Below are positions 9,776 through 19,600 of a DNA stretch of 64,000 nucleotides, piece by piece. The stretch is from Chloroflexus sp. (GTDB taxonomy: Bacteria > Chloroflexota > Anaerolineae > Anaerolineales > Villigracilaceae). The notes under the pieces are model-generated. The model saw only the letters and a program-made list of their open reading frames with translations. It was not told the origin of the DNA and made no database searches. Where the stretch lies: positions 1 to 64,000 of the forward strand of contig DYHT01000007.1 in NCBI GenBank assembly GCA_020723995.1, in the 5' to 3' direction. Each line of letters starts with the position of its first letter. The stretch's first letter is position 1. A program made the translations under genes and the position numbers.

Positions 9776-9870
9776 AAGTTTCAAGTTGAAAGCTTTGCCC
9801 TGAGGCTCAACCCGAAGGGTTGCAAGGTGCAAGTTTAACCTGCAACCTTCCAACCTGCAACCTTCAACTG
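9776..9870. repeat. Degenerate short-period repeat (gcaacctt / caacctgc units)
   Basis: aagtttcaagttgaaagctttg...gttgcaaggtgcaagtttaacctgcaaccttccaacctgcaaccttcaac. Confidence 0.75.
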
Positions 9871-9886
9871 GTATAATTATTTTATC

Positions 9887-9960
9887 GGGCGCATAGCTCA
9901 GTTGGTTAGAGCGTCTCTCTTACACAGAGAAGGCCAGGGGTTCGAGTCCCTTTGCGCCCA
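9887..9960 (+). tRNA. tRNA-Val (anticodon TAC)
   Basis: GGGCGCATAGCTCAGTTGGTTAGAGC GTCTCTCTTACACAGAGAAGGCCAGGGGTTCGAGTCCCTTTGCGCCCA. The acceptor stem pairs GGGCGCA/TGCGCCC; anticodon loop CTTACAC. Confidence 0.96.
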
Positions 9961-10075
9961 CAGGAGAATCATGCCAAGTACAGGGATTTTTCATAAGAAA
10001 ATGTAACTTGACGGCCAATCACATTTACTGTATCTTTATGTGGGTACCAAATGTTCATTCTTTTAGGAAGATGAA

Positions 10076-10843
10076 ATGAACACTCAAAACATTCCCTCAC
10101 TGCCCGCCTGGGAAGTTAACTTACTAAGGCTAACTGCTTTCCCTAGCCCAACTGCAAATATTAGTAACCAGGATTGGTGGTCAGAAATCGTGGGGGAAAC
10201 TCCACAAACAATTACCCAATCACCAAAGACGGGTGAATATCACGCAGAGGGTTTATTACGATCGGGCAAGTTCAGACTTGATATTCAACCCAATCGAATT
10301 GATTGGGTTCTAACAATAGCCGAAAGCACACCACTTCCATTTTCGGGCTTCCAGACGATTGGAATATTCCCAGATATTCTAGAAACGTTTATGAGCTATT
10401 CACAGAAGTGGTTTTCTCTCAAAACCTGCCCTACTTTGCAACGCATAGCATTTGGTGCTGTATTGTTCCAACCTACTGAGAGTAAAGAAGCAGGATACGA
10501 ATTATTAGCGAAATATCTTCCTGCTATAACACTAGACCCTATCGGATCTTCGGATTTTCTCTATAGTATAAATAGACCGAGAGAATCTAAAGTAACAAAG
10601 GGTGTTTATATCAACCGCCTATCACGATGGTCTGTGTTATCGCACATTCAATTCAAGCTTGGCATTTTTGACACGCAAATGAGACCTCAGCCCGTTAAAA
10701 CATCTTTCGGGTGTTTACTAGAATTGGATATCAATACTAAACAAGAATTCTCAGGAGAATTTTCTCTCCAAGAAGCCGCTAATGTTCTTGGGGAATTAAT
10801 AGAACTAGGAAAAGAAATCGCTAGTGATGGGGATGTCAAATGA
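10076..10843 (+). CDS. Uncharacterised protein, first gene of an AT-rich cassette downstream of tRNA-Val
   Basis: 255 aa ORF with a low-GC composition unlike its neighbours. Ends in a 4-bp ATGA overlap with the next gene (10840-10843). TIGR04255-like resemblance is only tentative. Confidence 0.75.
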   Translation: MNTQNIPSLPAWEVNLLRLTAFPSPTANISNQDWWSEIVGETPQTITQSPKTGEYHAEGLLRSGKFRLDIQPNRIDWVLTIAESTPLPFSGFQTIGIFPDILETFMSYSQKWFSLKTCPTLQRIAFGAVLFQPTESKEAGYELLAKYLPAITLDPIGSSDFLYSINRPRESKVTKGVYINRLSRWSVLSHIQFKLGIFDTQMRPQPVKTSFGCLLELDINTKQEFSGEFSLQEAANVLGELIELGKEIASDGDVK

Positions 10844-11478
10844 CTATTTATACTGGCTCAATGACAACCCCAGGTATCTCGCCTGGAATTTTTCTTGGCA
10901 GCACAGCTAAAGAGAGTTGGCAGCGAATTTTCAAGTCAGGACCCATATCTGCAAATACTGATGAGAGAAGTTATTCCAGTATTGCAAATTCTATTTCAGA
11001 AAATTCCACTGAGCAGGCAGTTGAATCTAATCTATATTTGATTTGCTCGGATATTGAATATGTGTTTGGCCTCGCGTCAGATGAGATTTTCGAGGATGGA
11101 TTAGAAAACAATTTCTCATCTAATTTGGAATTAGCGATTAGAAAATGGAGTTCACCAGCTGTAAGTATTATCACAAATCTAATCAACTCCGGGAAAGTTA
11201 AAGGCATTACCATATCTAAAGCATTGGCAATCCTTGGTTACATTGAACATGCGCCTTCTTACTATGATAGGCTATGGACTCTCGAAAAACTATTGTCAAG
11301 TCCATCCCCACGTGTGAGAGATGGGGCTTGTTTGGGTTTGTCGTTTTTGGATGATCCCCGTGCTATCCCTTTCATCGAAAAAGCGATTGCAAACGAGCGA
11401 ACTGTTGAATTAAGAATTAATTTGCAACAGCTAACACAACAATTAGAGAACACAAGAAATGTTGCTTCGGGTAGTTAA
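10840..11478 (+). CDS. Uncharacterised protein with HEAT-like C-terminal segment
   Basis: C-terminal LLSSPSPRVRDGACLGLSFLDDPRAIPFIEKAIANERTVELRINLQQLTQQL resembles a HEAT repeat pair. Overlaps genes on both sides. Confidence 0.75.
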   Translation: MTIYTGSMTTPGISPGIFLGSTAKESWQRIFKSGPISANTDERSYSSIANSISENSTEQAVESNLYLICSDIEYVFGLASDEIFEDGLENNFSSNLELAIRKWSSPAVSIITNLINSGKVKGITISKALAILGYIEHAPSYYDRLWTLEKLLSSPSPRVRDGACLGLSFLDDPRAIPFIEKAIANERTVELRINLQQLTQQLENTRNVASGS

Positions 11479-11965
11479 TGACCAATTCACTTGGCTACAG
11501 AAGCCGGAGGATTTTTCTTGGCTAGGAGAAGGAGAAATTCCAGCAGATCCCCTAGCCGATCTTCGCACGACAGATAATGGGCTGTCGTTATATGAATTTT
11601 ATAACGAGGATGAACTTGTAAGAATAATAGCAGCCTTCGCCGCAAAGCGGATAAACCTCGATAAAATTGACTACGTTTATTTTTCATCTGACGTTCTTGA
11701 AAAAGCAAACTTAAAATCAATCAAGAGTCCTGGTGATACACCCGACGAGAAGGTCAATGAACTACATGTTGCGTTAATTGAGCTTTCGGCACAAAAGGTC
11801 GTCAAGCTTGCCGCCATTCTGCTCAAAGAGGGAACAACAAGGCGTAAATTTCACAAAGAAGTGGGTTCACTCATTGTGCAGAGTATTTCATCAGGCTGGA
11901 TTGGCAAAGATAAAATAGGCAAAAATATCCCGGACAGTTTGAGAAAATTAGGCTTAAGTATTTAG
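11459..11965 (+). CDS. Uncharacterised protein, third gene of the AT-rich cassette
   Basis: 168 aa ORF. Starts 20 nt before the upstream stop and is followed by a Rho-independent terminator. Confidence 0.72.
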   Translation: MLLRVVNDQFTWLQKPEDFSWLGEGEIPADPLADLRTTDNGLSLYEFYNEDELVRIIAAFAAKRINLDKIDYVYFSSDVLEKANLKSIKSPGDTPDEKVNELHVALIELSAQKVVKLAAILLKEGTTRRKFHKEVGSLIVQSISSGWIGKDKIGKNIPDSLRKLGLSI

Positions 11966-11987
11966 CCGCCGCTTACGGCGGTTTTTT
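11966..11987 (+). terminator. Rho-independent terminator closing the three-gene cassette
   Basis: CCGCCGCTTACGGCGGTTTTTT. Confidence 0.85.
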
Positions 11988-12054
11988 ATTACAATCTTAC
12001 GAATATGCCATTTCTCACTTGACCCACCTCCCAACCCGTTCTACAATTCGCATT

Positions 12055-12150
12055 GTCTGACAGGTTCAAACGACTATCCAGACTACTCGACTATCAGACT
12101 ACCTGACTACTTGACCACTTGACTAAACGACTATCCGACCAGGAGACTAA
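12055..12150. repeat. Degenerate GACTA-based short-period repeat upstream of glyA-gcvT
   Basis: aaacgactatccagactactcgactatcagactacctgactacttgaccacttgactaaacgactatccgaccaggagacta. Confidence 0.85.
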
Positions 12151-12152
12151 AA

Positions 12153-15100
12153 ATGTCCGACTTTCTCTTCCGCGGCTCGCTCGCCGACCTCGACCCCGAA
12201 GTCTACGAATTAACCCAACTCGAAGCCGAGCGCCAGGCCCGCAAACTGATTCTCATTCCCTCTGAAAGCGCCGCGCCGCTAGCCGTGCGCGAAGCCATGT
12301 CTTCTGCATTTCAAAATATTTATGCCGAAGGCTATCCCGACGAAGATACACGCCGCATGACCGAGCAGGATATTTTCGATTACCCCGTGCGCCTGGCGCA
12401 TTACCGCCGCTACAGCGACCCGCGTTACTACAAAGGTGTTGAATACGCAAATTTGGTCGAGTCGCTGGCCTGCCGCCGCTGCGCCGAAGTCTTTGCTGCC
12501 AACGGTGTCAAGCCGGAGCAGATTTTCGTCAACGTGCAGGCTCTCTCCGGCGCGCCGGCCAACAACGCCGTTTATCATGCCCTCGTCAATCCCGGCGATA
12601 CGGTGATGGGTATGAACCTGCTGCACGGCGGTCATCTTTCGCACGGCTCATCCGTCAACCGCTCCGGCAAGTATTACAAAATCGTCCATTACAACGTGGA
12701 CCCCGAAACCGAGCAGATTGACTACGACGCCCTCCTGTCTCTGGCTAAAGAGCACAAGCCAAAAATGATCATCGCCGGTTACTCGTCCTATCCGTGGATT
12801 CCGGACTGGAAGAAATTCCGCCAGATTGCGGATGCGGCCGGCGCATATCTGCTGGCAGACATCTCGCACATCAGCGGGCTGGTGGCAGCCGGCGTCGTCC
12901 CCTCGCCGGTTGGCTATGCCCATGTAATTATGTCCACCACGCACAAAAGCCTGGATGGCCCGCGCGGGGCCGTGCTGCTGACCACCGACGCGGCGCTGGC
13001 GAAAAAGATTGACCGCGCTGTCTTCCCCGGCGAACAGGGCGGGCCGCACGTTCACGTTTTTGCGGCGCTGGCACTGACCTTCAAACTGGCAAAAACCAAG
13101 GCCTTCGGGAAACTGCAAAAGCAAACCATCAAGAACGCAATCGCTATGTCGGAGCAACTCAAGGCGCGCGGCTTCCGCATTCCCTTCGGCGGGACAAACT
13201 CGCACATGCTCAACGTGGACTGCACCACCATCAAAGGCGAAGATGGCACGGCTCTCTCCGGCGATCAGGCCGCCCGCATTTTGGATTTGGCCGGCATCGT
13301 CGTCAACCGCAACACCATCCCCGGCGACAAGGATTCGCGTGACCCGTCCGGTATCCGGCTTGGCACACCCTGGATTACGCAGCGCGGCTTTGACGAGGAG
13401 AAAACCCGCCAATTGGTCGACATCCTCGCGGATGTGCTTCTGGCTGCCGCGCCGCACTCGGTGGATACACCGCATCATGGCAAAGTCCGGCGTGCAAAGG
13501 TGGATTTCGATACGTTGAACGTTGCACGTTTGAACGTTAGAACGTTAGCAGAGTTGGCAGGCATTGATTTCGAGCCGCCGAAGCATGGCTATCCACACTT
13601 CTATTACATTGACGATGTAGGACAAATTGGCAGTTTGTCCTACATGGCTTTCGACTTGTATGGTGAGCGCGTGCGCCAGATGCTGGATTACGCGGTTTCA
13701 TCCGACCTTTCGGCACTGAAACCGGGCCAATCGCAGGCCACCAAACTGGTCACACCGAAGGGTGAAGTAACCGGCGCGCTGACTTGTGTTGACCACAATT
13801 CCTATCGCCTGTCCGTTCCGGCTGATAAAGCCGCCCTCGCCGCAACATGGCTGCGGGATTTGTCGGACGGCTATACTTCGTTCAATCTGGATGGCAAACC
13901 CGATTTCACGCCGAAGCGTATGCCCGGCCCGGTCGTGGTGATGGAGTCGAAGGAAAAAGGCGCGATGGTAATGGGACAGGCTGTCAGCAGCGAAAAACCT
14001 TACTTTATCGGTCAGCAGGCTGTCTCCACAGGGGATGATAGGGCGGGGAAAGAACCGGCATCCTTCCAATGGAAAGAAACCGAATCGCCCCTACTCCGCA
14101 CGCCGCTCTACGAAGTCCACAAAGCCCTCGGCGCGAAAGTCATCCCGTTTGCCGGTTGGGAGATGCCGGTCTGGTATTCGGGCGTGATGGAAGAGCATCT
14201 GGCCGCGCGTCAGGCGGCAGGGCTGTTCGACGTAGCGCACATGGGCGTCTACCAGGTGGCGGGCGCGGATGCGGCCTCGTTCCTGGATACCGTCTGCGGT
14301 AACGACGTGGGCGGGCTGCGTCCCGGCGAGTCGCTCTACACCCACTTCCTGACCCCCGAGGCGGACGTGATTGACGATACGCTGGTTTATCGCCGCGCCT
14401 GGGATAAATATCTGGTGGTGGTGAACGCCTCGAACGACGATAAGGACCGCGCCTGGCTGACGGCGGTGCGCGACGGTACGGTGCGGATTGACAACGCCCG
14501 CCCGTGGGCGCGCACGTATGGCTATAACGCCGAAATCCGGGACTTACGCGACCCGAAAGCGGGCGCCGAAATGCGGGTGGACATCGCGTTGCAGGGGCCA
14601 AAGAGCCGGGATATTTTGCTCGCCATGGGGGTTGACACGGGGACGCGGCGGAGGATTATGGCGCTGAAACGAACGGAACTCTGCGATGGCGTCGTGGGTG
14701 GTTTCGATTTGATTATCTCGCGCACCGGTTACACCGGCGAGAAGATGGCCTTCGAGTTGTTCGTGCATCCGGAGCGCGCCGTGGACTTCTGGCACGCCGT
14801 GCTGAAAGCGGGCGAGAAATTCGGCGTCAAGCCGATTGGACTGGGGGCGCGGGATTCATTGCGCACAGAAGCGGGACTGCCGCTCTACGGTCACGAGATG
14901 GGACTCGGCTCCGGCAAACAGGGTCATCCTGATTTGGGCGTGGCCGAAGGCGGCTTCGGTTCATACGTCAAACTGTACAAGCCCTGGTTCATCGGGCGCG
15001 AGGCCTACGCGGCGCGTGAGGCGGCCCGCCGAGTAGGTGCTGCGCACAAGGGCGTGGTTGTCCGCTTTCGCTTCACCGAGAAGGGTGTGCGCATGGCGCA

Positions 15101-15350
15101 TAACGGCGATCCGGCGCTGGATAAGCGCGGCCGCGTCATCGGCTGGGTGACCAGTTGCGCGGCCGACATGGACGGCATGCTGACCGGCCAGGCTTACGTC
15201 GAGTTGAAGTACGCCGAGGAAGGTACGCCGATATTTATCTATCAGGGCGCACCCGCTGAAGGCGGCAAGCCCCCGGCAGAGATGAAGCCTGGCGACAAAG
15301 CCGTGCTGCCTACCGCAGCGGTGGTGGTGAGCAGGTTTGCGAAGTTGTAG
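12153..15350 (+). CDS. Fusion of serine hydroxymethyltransferase (N-term) and aminomethyltransferase GcvT (C-term)
   Basis: SHMT: LIPSESAAPLAVREAMSSAFQNIYAEGYP...VIMSTTHKSLDGPRGAVLLTT. GcvT from about 14083: SPLLRTPLYEVHKALGAKVIPFAGWEMPVWYSGVMEEHLAARQAAGLFDVAHMGVYQVAG. Continuous 1065-codon ORF. Confidence 0.93.
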   Translation: MSDFLFRGSLADLDPEVYELTQLEAERQARKLILIPSESAAPLAVREAMSSAFQNIYAEGYPDEDTRRMTEQDIFDYPVRLAHYRRYSDPRYYKGVEYANLVESLACRRCAEVFAANGVKPEQIFVNVQALSGAPANNAVYHALVNPGDTVMGMNLLHGGHLSHGSSVNRSGKYYKIVHYNVDPETEQIDYDALLSLAKEHKPKMIIAGYSSYPWIPDWKKFRQIADAAGAYLLADISHISGLVAAGVVPSPVGYAHVIMSTTHKSLDGPRGAVLLTTDAALAKKIDRAVFPGEQGGPHVHVFAALALTFKLAKTKAFGKLQKQTIKNAIAMSEQLKARGFRIPFGGTNSHMLNVDCTTIKGEDGTALSGDQAARILDLAGIVVNRNTIPGDKDSRDPSGIRLGTPWITQRGFDEEKTRQLVDILADVLLAAAPHSVDTPHHGKVRRAKVDFDTLNVARLNVRTLAELAGIDFEPPKHGYPHFYYIDDVGQIGSLSYMAFDLYGERVRQMLDYAVSSDLSALKPGQSQATKLVTPKGEVTGALTCVDHNSYRLSVPADKAALAATWLRDLSDGYTSFNLDGKPDFTPKRMPGPVVVMESKEKGAMVMGQAVSSEKPYFIGQQAVSTGDDRAGKEPASFQWKETESPLLRTPLYEVHKALGAKVIPFAGWEMPVWYSGVMEEHLAARQAAGLFDVAHMGVYQVAGADAASFLDTVCGNDVGGLRPGESLYTHFLTPEADVIDDTLVYRRAWDKYLVVVNASNDDKDRAWLTAVRDGTVRIDNARPWARTYGYNAEIRDLRDPKAGAEMRVDIALQGPKSRDILLAMGVDTGTRRRIMALKRTELCDGVVGGFDLIISRTGYTGEKMAFELFVHPERAVDFWHAVLKAGEKFGVKPIGLGARDSLRTEAGLPLYGHEMGLGSGKQGHPDLGVAEGGFGSYVKLYKPWFIGREAYAAREAARRVGAAHKGVVVRFRFTEKGVRMAHNGDPALDKRGRVIGWVTSCAADMDGMLTGQAYVELKYAEEGTPIFIYQGAPAEGGKPPAEMKPGDKAVLPTAAVVVSRFAKL
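13618..13645. repeat. Intragenic palindrome in glyA-gcvT
   Basis: gtaggacaaattggcagtttgtcctac, a near-perfect inverted repeat encoding VGQIGSLSY in frame. Confidence 0.7.
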
Positions 15351-15454
15351 AGAGCAGAGAGCAGAGAGTAGAGAGCAGAGAGCAGAGAGTAGAGAGTAGA
15401 GAGCAGAGAGTAGAGAGTAGAGAGCAGAGAGTAGAGAGTAGAGAGTAGAGAACA
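15350..15454. repeat. 7-bp tandem repeat (GAGAGCA/GAGAGTA, 15 units)
   Basis: Read directly as gagagca gagagca gagagta gagagca gagagca gagagta gagagta gagagca gagagta gagagta gagagca gagagta gagagta gagagta gagaaca. Begins at the G of the glyA-gcvT stop codon. Confidence 0.95.
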
Positions 15455-15692
15455 GTCCCTGCCGCTCGTAACGTTTACGGGTGCGGCTCCACTTCAGGAC
15501 AACCGCTGACAACGTGGAATACTTGCCTGAGCGTCGAGTTAACGCCGCGTCCCCCGATGGAAGGAAAACAAGATGATCCATGTCAGTGCACGCGAGGCAG
15601 AGCGCGCCCTTGCCTTCGACCAGCGTGATCCAGGCATGATGTTTTTTACCTTTGTCTCTGGCGTTACCTTTCTTACAGCCGCATATCCGCCC

Positions 15693-16667
15693 TCAAAACA
15701 AAGATGGCTGTGAGGCAGGATGTTTGACATTTCCCGCTTTCTCTTCAAGCCAGGCCTGCAACCTGATTGGTGCTTCTTTGAACGGGTGAGGAAAGGGCAA
15801 CGCGCCTTTTTGCAACAATAACTTGTTCCCCTCCGGCATCTGTTCATGCTCCAGCACAAAAACCGGAACCCAGCCGTTCTTGAGCGTTTCGGTTGCCCCG
15901 GCCCATGTGCCGCCAGCCTCGGCGTCGCTGGCAACCACGATGGCGTAATCGGCGAGAGTGTAGATGAGCCGGTTGCGTCCCATCGCCGCGCCGACCGAGA
16001 ACCCGGCGTTGGAACTGTACGGCGTGACCAGGCACAGGTCGCCGCGCCGCAGCGCTTCTTTCTGACCTCGGACTGCTCTTTCCAGACTATCCGCCAGCAC
16101 GCCAACGGCCGTCCCGCGTGCCTCGAGCGCGGACTCCATACTGATGGTGTCCACGCCTTTCGCCCCGCCCGAGTACAAGACCATGCCAGATATACCGCAC
16201 GCGTTGCCCACAAATGCTGCGCACTCTTTTCCTGCGTCGTCCAAATGACGCGACCCGACGACTGCAATTCCTGGTTGTCCGAGCAGTGCTCTTTCTCCGG
16301 CGTAGAACAACACCGCCGGGGCTGAGTCTTTCAACCGAGTGCGGTATCGCTCTGGGTAATCGGGGTCGGCGCGGGTGAGGGGATAAATGCCGAGAGATGC
16401 GAGGCGTTTAATTTCATGTTGAATGTCGCGTGAAAGCAGAGATGTGATGCGCGCGGTTTCATCGGAGGAAAGGTCCAGCGGAGAATCACCTGTCGAAACG
16501 GTGAGCAGGTCTGAGGGTCGGAGTGAGGCGGCTTGTAGTCTGCGGTAGAGGGGATGCCATTCGCGCAGAGTCAACGGTTTGGCGGAGTCGTCATCCAAAC
16601 CAAGATGGGAGCAGAGGAGGAGGAGAGCGAGGGAGTCGGGGTTCATGTTGCGTGGTGTGTGGCGCAA
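15693..16667 (-). CDS. DprA/Smf-like SLOG-fold protein
   Basis: ASLGIYPLTRADPDYPERYRTRLKDSAPAVLFYAGERALLGQPGIAVVGSRHLDDAG...GMVLYSGGAKGVDTISMESALEARGTAVGVLADSL (SGGAxGvD motif). Same strand as, and immediately downstream of, the RecQ-PRTase gene. Confidence 0.87.
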   Translation of the reverse strand: MRHTPRNMNPDSLALLLLCSHLGLDDDSAKPLTLREWHPLYRRLQAASLRPSDLLTVSTGDSPLDLSSDETARITSLLSRDIQHEIKRLASLGIYPLTRADPDYPERYRTRLKDSAPAVLFYAGERALLGQPGIAVVGSRHLDDAGKECAAFVGNACGISGMVLYSGGAKGVDTISMESALEARGTAVGVLADSLERAVRGQKEALRRGDLCLVTPYSSNAGFSVGAAMGRNRLIYTLADYAIVVASDAEAGGTWAGATETLKNGWVPVFVLEHEQMPEGNKLLLQKGALPFPHPFKEAPIRLQAWLEEKAGNVKHPASQPSLF

Positions 16668-16681
16668 ATTGGCAATTTGCG

Positions 16682-19600
16682 TTACGTGTCGGCGTGAATG
16701 GTGCGAGTGAGGGTGAGAACGTTGACTTGTGCGGCGCGATGATTGAGGAGGAGCCGTGTGATCTCTTCGAGGGTCGCGCCCGAGTCGAAGAGGTCGTCCA
16801 CGAGCAGGACGCGCCTGCCTGTTATATCACCGTTTATGGCGAACGCGCCCGCCACGTTATCGCGCTTTTGCGGGAGGGTGTGCATTTCCTTTTGCGGTTT
16901 TGTCTGGCGAGTCTTTATGATGGAGGTTTGCATGGGTTTGTCGAACACGCTGGATAGTGCTTTGCAAAATTCGTGAACGGGATTGAAGTCGCGCTGCGTG
17001 GAGGATGGAACGGGGATGATGATGTCGAATTGATCCATTTCAGGATGCGCGGCAAGAAGTTTGCGCGTATGTTCGACGAGCGCGGGCAGTACAGACGAGT
17101 CGGATTGATATTTGAGACGATAGGCGAGGTCGCCGATACCGCTGCGATTCCAGTCTGCACCTGTGAAACTGCTATGGAAATCGAGCGCGAAGCCTGTGTG
17201 CCAGTTGCCCGTTAGGGGGCGGGGGTGGGAGGAGGAGAGGTAGGAGATAATGGAGTCAGCGTGGGGCGCGGGGTATGGAGCGTGTTGCGTGGCAGGTGTC
17301 GAAATGTCGGTGGTCAGGTTTGCTTTGGCGAACGTTTTTTTGTCACGACGTCGTAAGATTGCGATTTTTGCCGAATCGCGAGTGTAGTATTGTTCGTTTT
17401 CGTCTTCTGAGATTTTTTCAAGTAAACCAATTGCGCGCGGGTCTCCGATGTTTCCCAATGCTTTGACTGCATATTGACGAACCTGTGGTTTTGTTTCTAT
17501 CGCGAGCAAATCCATCAGAGGTTGAACGGCTTGTGCGTCCCTGATTTTGCCAAGCGCGGAGGCGGCTAATCTCCTTGTGTTTCCGTCTCCACTTTTCAAT
17601 GCAGTTATAAGTTCGGGGATGGCAGATGAAGATTTTGATTCGCCAAGAGCAACGATGTGTTGTATGTGGTTGGCTGGCGAGGTCTTATCTTCAGTTTCTG
17701 CATCAGGGATTTCAACCGCCGTGTAACTTGCGACGACGCAACGGATCATTTCATAGGTGATTTCATCGGAAAGTAAATTTTTGATGGGGAAAAGATATTG
17801 GGTGGAGCCGACTTTTTGAATCGCCTTTTCGATTTTTTCATGAATCTCTTTCGAGACAACTTTATCCACATCGAGTTTGCCTGCTTCGATGAGTTTGGCG
17901 CAGTGGCCGTAGATGGTCATCATGGTGAGGCCGCGCTGACGGGCGATCTTTTCGAGAGTCAGGCCGTTGGCGAGGAGTTGCGCGGTGTACTCCACTGTCC
18001 CGCCCGCCTGCATTTCGGATTTTTTCTTTTCAATCGCGTGTGAAGATATACCTTGCGGCATTTTCAACGGGATGGACGTTTTTTGTTTGATGGCGCTTTC
18101 GCCTTTGGGTGTGAGACTCAGCACAGGGTATTCCCCGCCGATGACTTTGAAATACCCATGCGCAGTCAATTCACTAATCACCTCTTCGATTTTGTTTTGA
18201 TTAAGCGCGGTGAGTTTGGCGTAGTAAACATGCTTGTCATATCCAAACTTCTGTATGTCTTGCGCCTTCGAACCTTTTAAAATTTGCGCCAATTTCCTGC
18301 GTCCGACTTGACGTTTGCCCAGCCTGCGGACAGTATCGAGGATGATGAGCGCGGCGCGTTCTGCGTGCGACATCTGCGCCACATCCCCACCCCATTTGGG
18401 CATATTCTTTTGCGAGAGGCAGTTGTCGCAACAGACGGGCGCGTCGGGGCTGGCGCTATCGCCAAAGTGTTTAAGCACTGCGCGGCGGCGGCAGGCATTG
18501 GTCTCCGCGTAGTTGACCATATGATCAAGTTGGTCGGTGCGGTGACGCGTGTGTTCCTTGCTGCGCACCGCGGCTTGCTGAATGGCTTTGGAATCCCATT
18601 TGCCTCTTCGCAGTAACATCCTTATGCCGTCGTCGCCGAGATGTTCGAGCGCGCCGACGCGTTCCAGTTCGGCCAGTCCCACTTTGATTTTAACGGGGTG
18701 TAAATCGGTGCGGCGCGAGAAGTCGTCGGTCGTCATCCAGATTTGGTTATCCGCGCTGCCGAGGGCGTGGTAGAGGAGTCGCAGCTCCTCAGGCGAGACG
18801 ACACTGCTGGCGATGAAGAACTCCTGCAGGGCGCGGTCCTGCGGGGCGTAAAGCAGGATGACTTTGGCGGGGAGTCCATCGCGTCCCGCGCGACCTGCCT
18901 CCTGATAATAGGCTTCGAGCGAGCCTGGCAGGGTGTAATGGATCACCTGGCGCACGTCGGCGCGGTCAATGCCCATGCCGAAGGCGTTGGTGGCGCAGAT
19001 GACGGTAGTCCTGCTGTTGATGAACGATTCCTGGATCCGCACGCGGTCTTCGGGGGGCAGTCCCGCGTGGTAATGCTCCGCTTTCACCCTGCACACCGCG
19101 CGCACGAACTCGGCTGTTTCTTCCGCGTCGCGGCGCGTGCCTGTGTAGATCAGCGTCGCGCCGTTTGGATGCGGATTGAGCAACTCATTCAAGGCGCGGA
19201 ACTTGGCTTCGACATTGGCTGTGTATTTCACTTCGAGCGTGAGATTGGGACGGTTGAATCCCGTCACGATGCATTTTGTTGATTCAGGCAGCCCCAACAA
19301 ACGGACGATGTCGCTTTGCACTTTGGGAGTCGCGGTGGCGGTCAGTGCGACCGTGAGTGGATTGCTCAGTTGTTTGCGCGCTTCGGCAATGTGAAGATAG
19401 TCGGGGCGGAAGTCGTGTCCCCACTCGGAGATGCAATGAGCTTCGTCAACGGCGAGCAGGCTGAGGGTCCGATTTTGAAGCGATTGGAGGAAGGTCACAC
19501 TTCTCAAGCGTTCAGGCGCGACGTAAACGAGTCTGTATTTCCCCTGAGAGACGAGAGTCAATCTTTCTTTTTGTTCAGATACGGGAATGGCGCTGTTGAT

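Noticed and set aside
11990-12060. Search for an att duplicate of the tRNA-Val 3' end flanking the AT-rich cassette
   Set aside because: No copy of ggttcgagtccctttgcgccca seen downstream of the cassette; integration by tRNA-targeting integrase cannot be claimed.
12055-12150. CRISPR-like or iteron-like array of GACTA units
   Set aside because: Units are 5-8 bp, imperfect, with 2-4 nt gaps; no replication initiator or cas genes nearby.
15028-15058. Shared string gtaggtgctgcgcaca between gcvT (15036) and the spacer at 38641
   Set aside because: Too short and only one pair; could be a repeat fragment but evidence is insufficient without a genome search.
15350-15454. Possible CRISPR array
   Set aside because: Units are contiguous 7-mers with no unique spacers and no cas genes in the window; it is a tandem repeat.
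15572-15712. 46-aa plus-strand ORF MIHVSAREAERALAFDQRDPGMMFFTFVSGVTFLTAAYPPSKQRWL
   Set aside because: Too short, no clear ribosome-binding site and no recognisable homology; noted only as a possible small ORF.
15539-16267. Long minus-strand ORF (242 aa) overlapping the DprA-like gene
   Set aside because: Out-of-frame shadow ORF; the DprA frame has recognisable motifs and this one has none.
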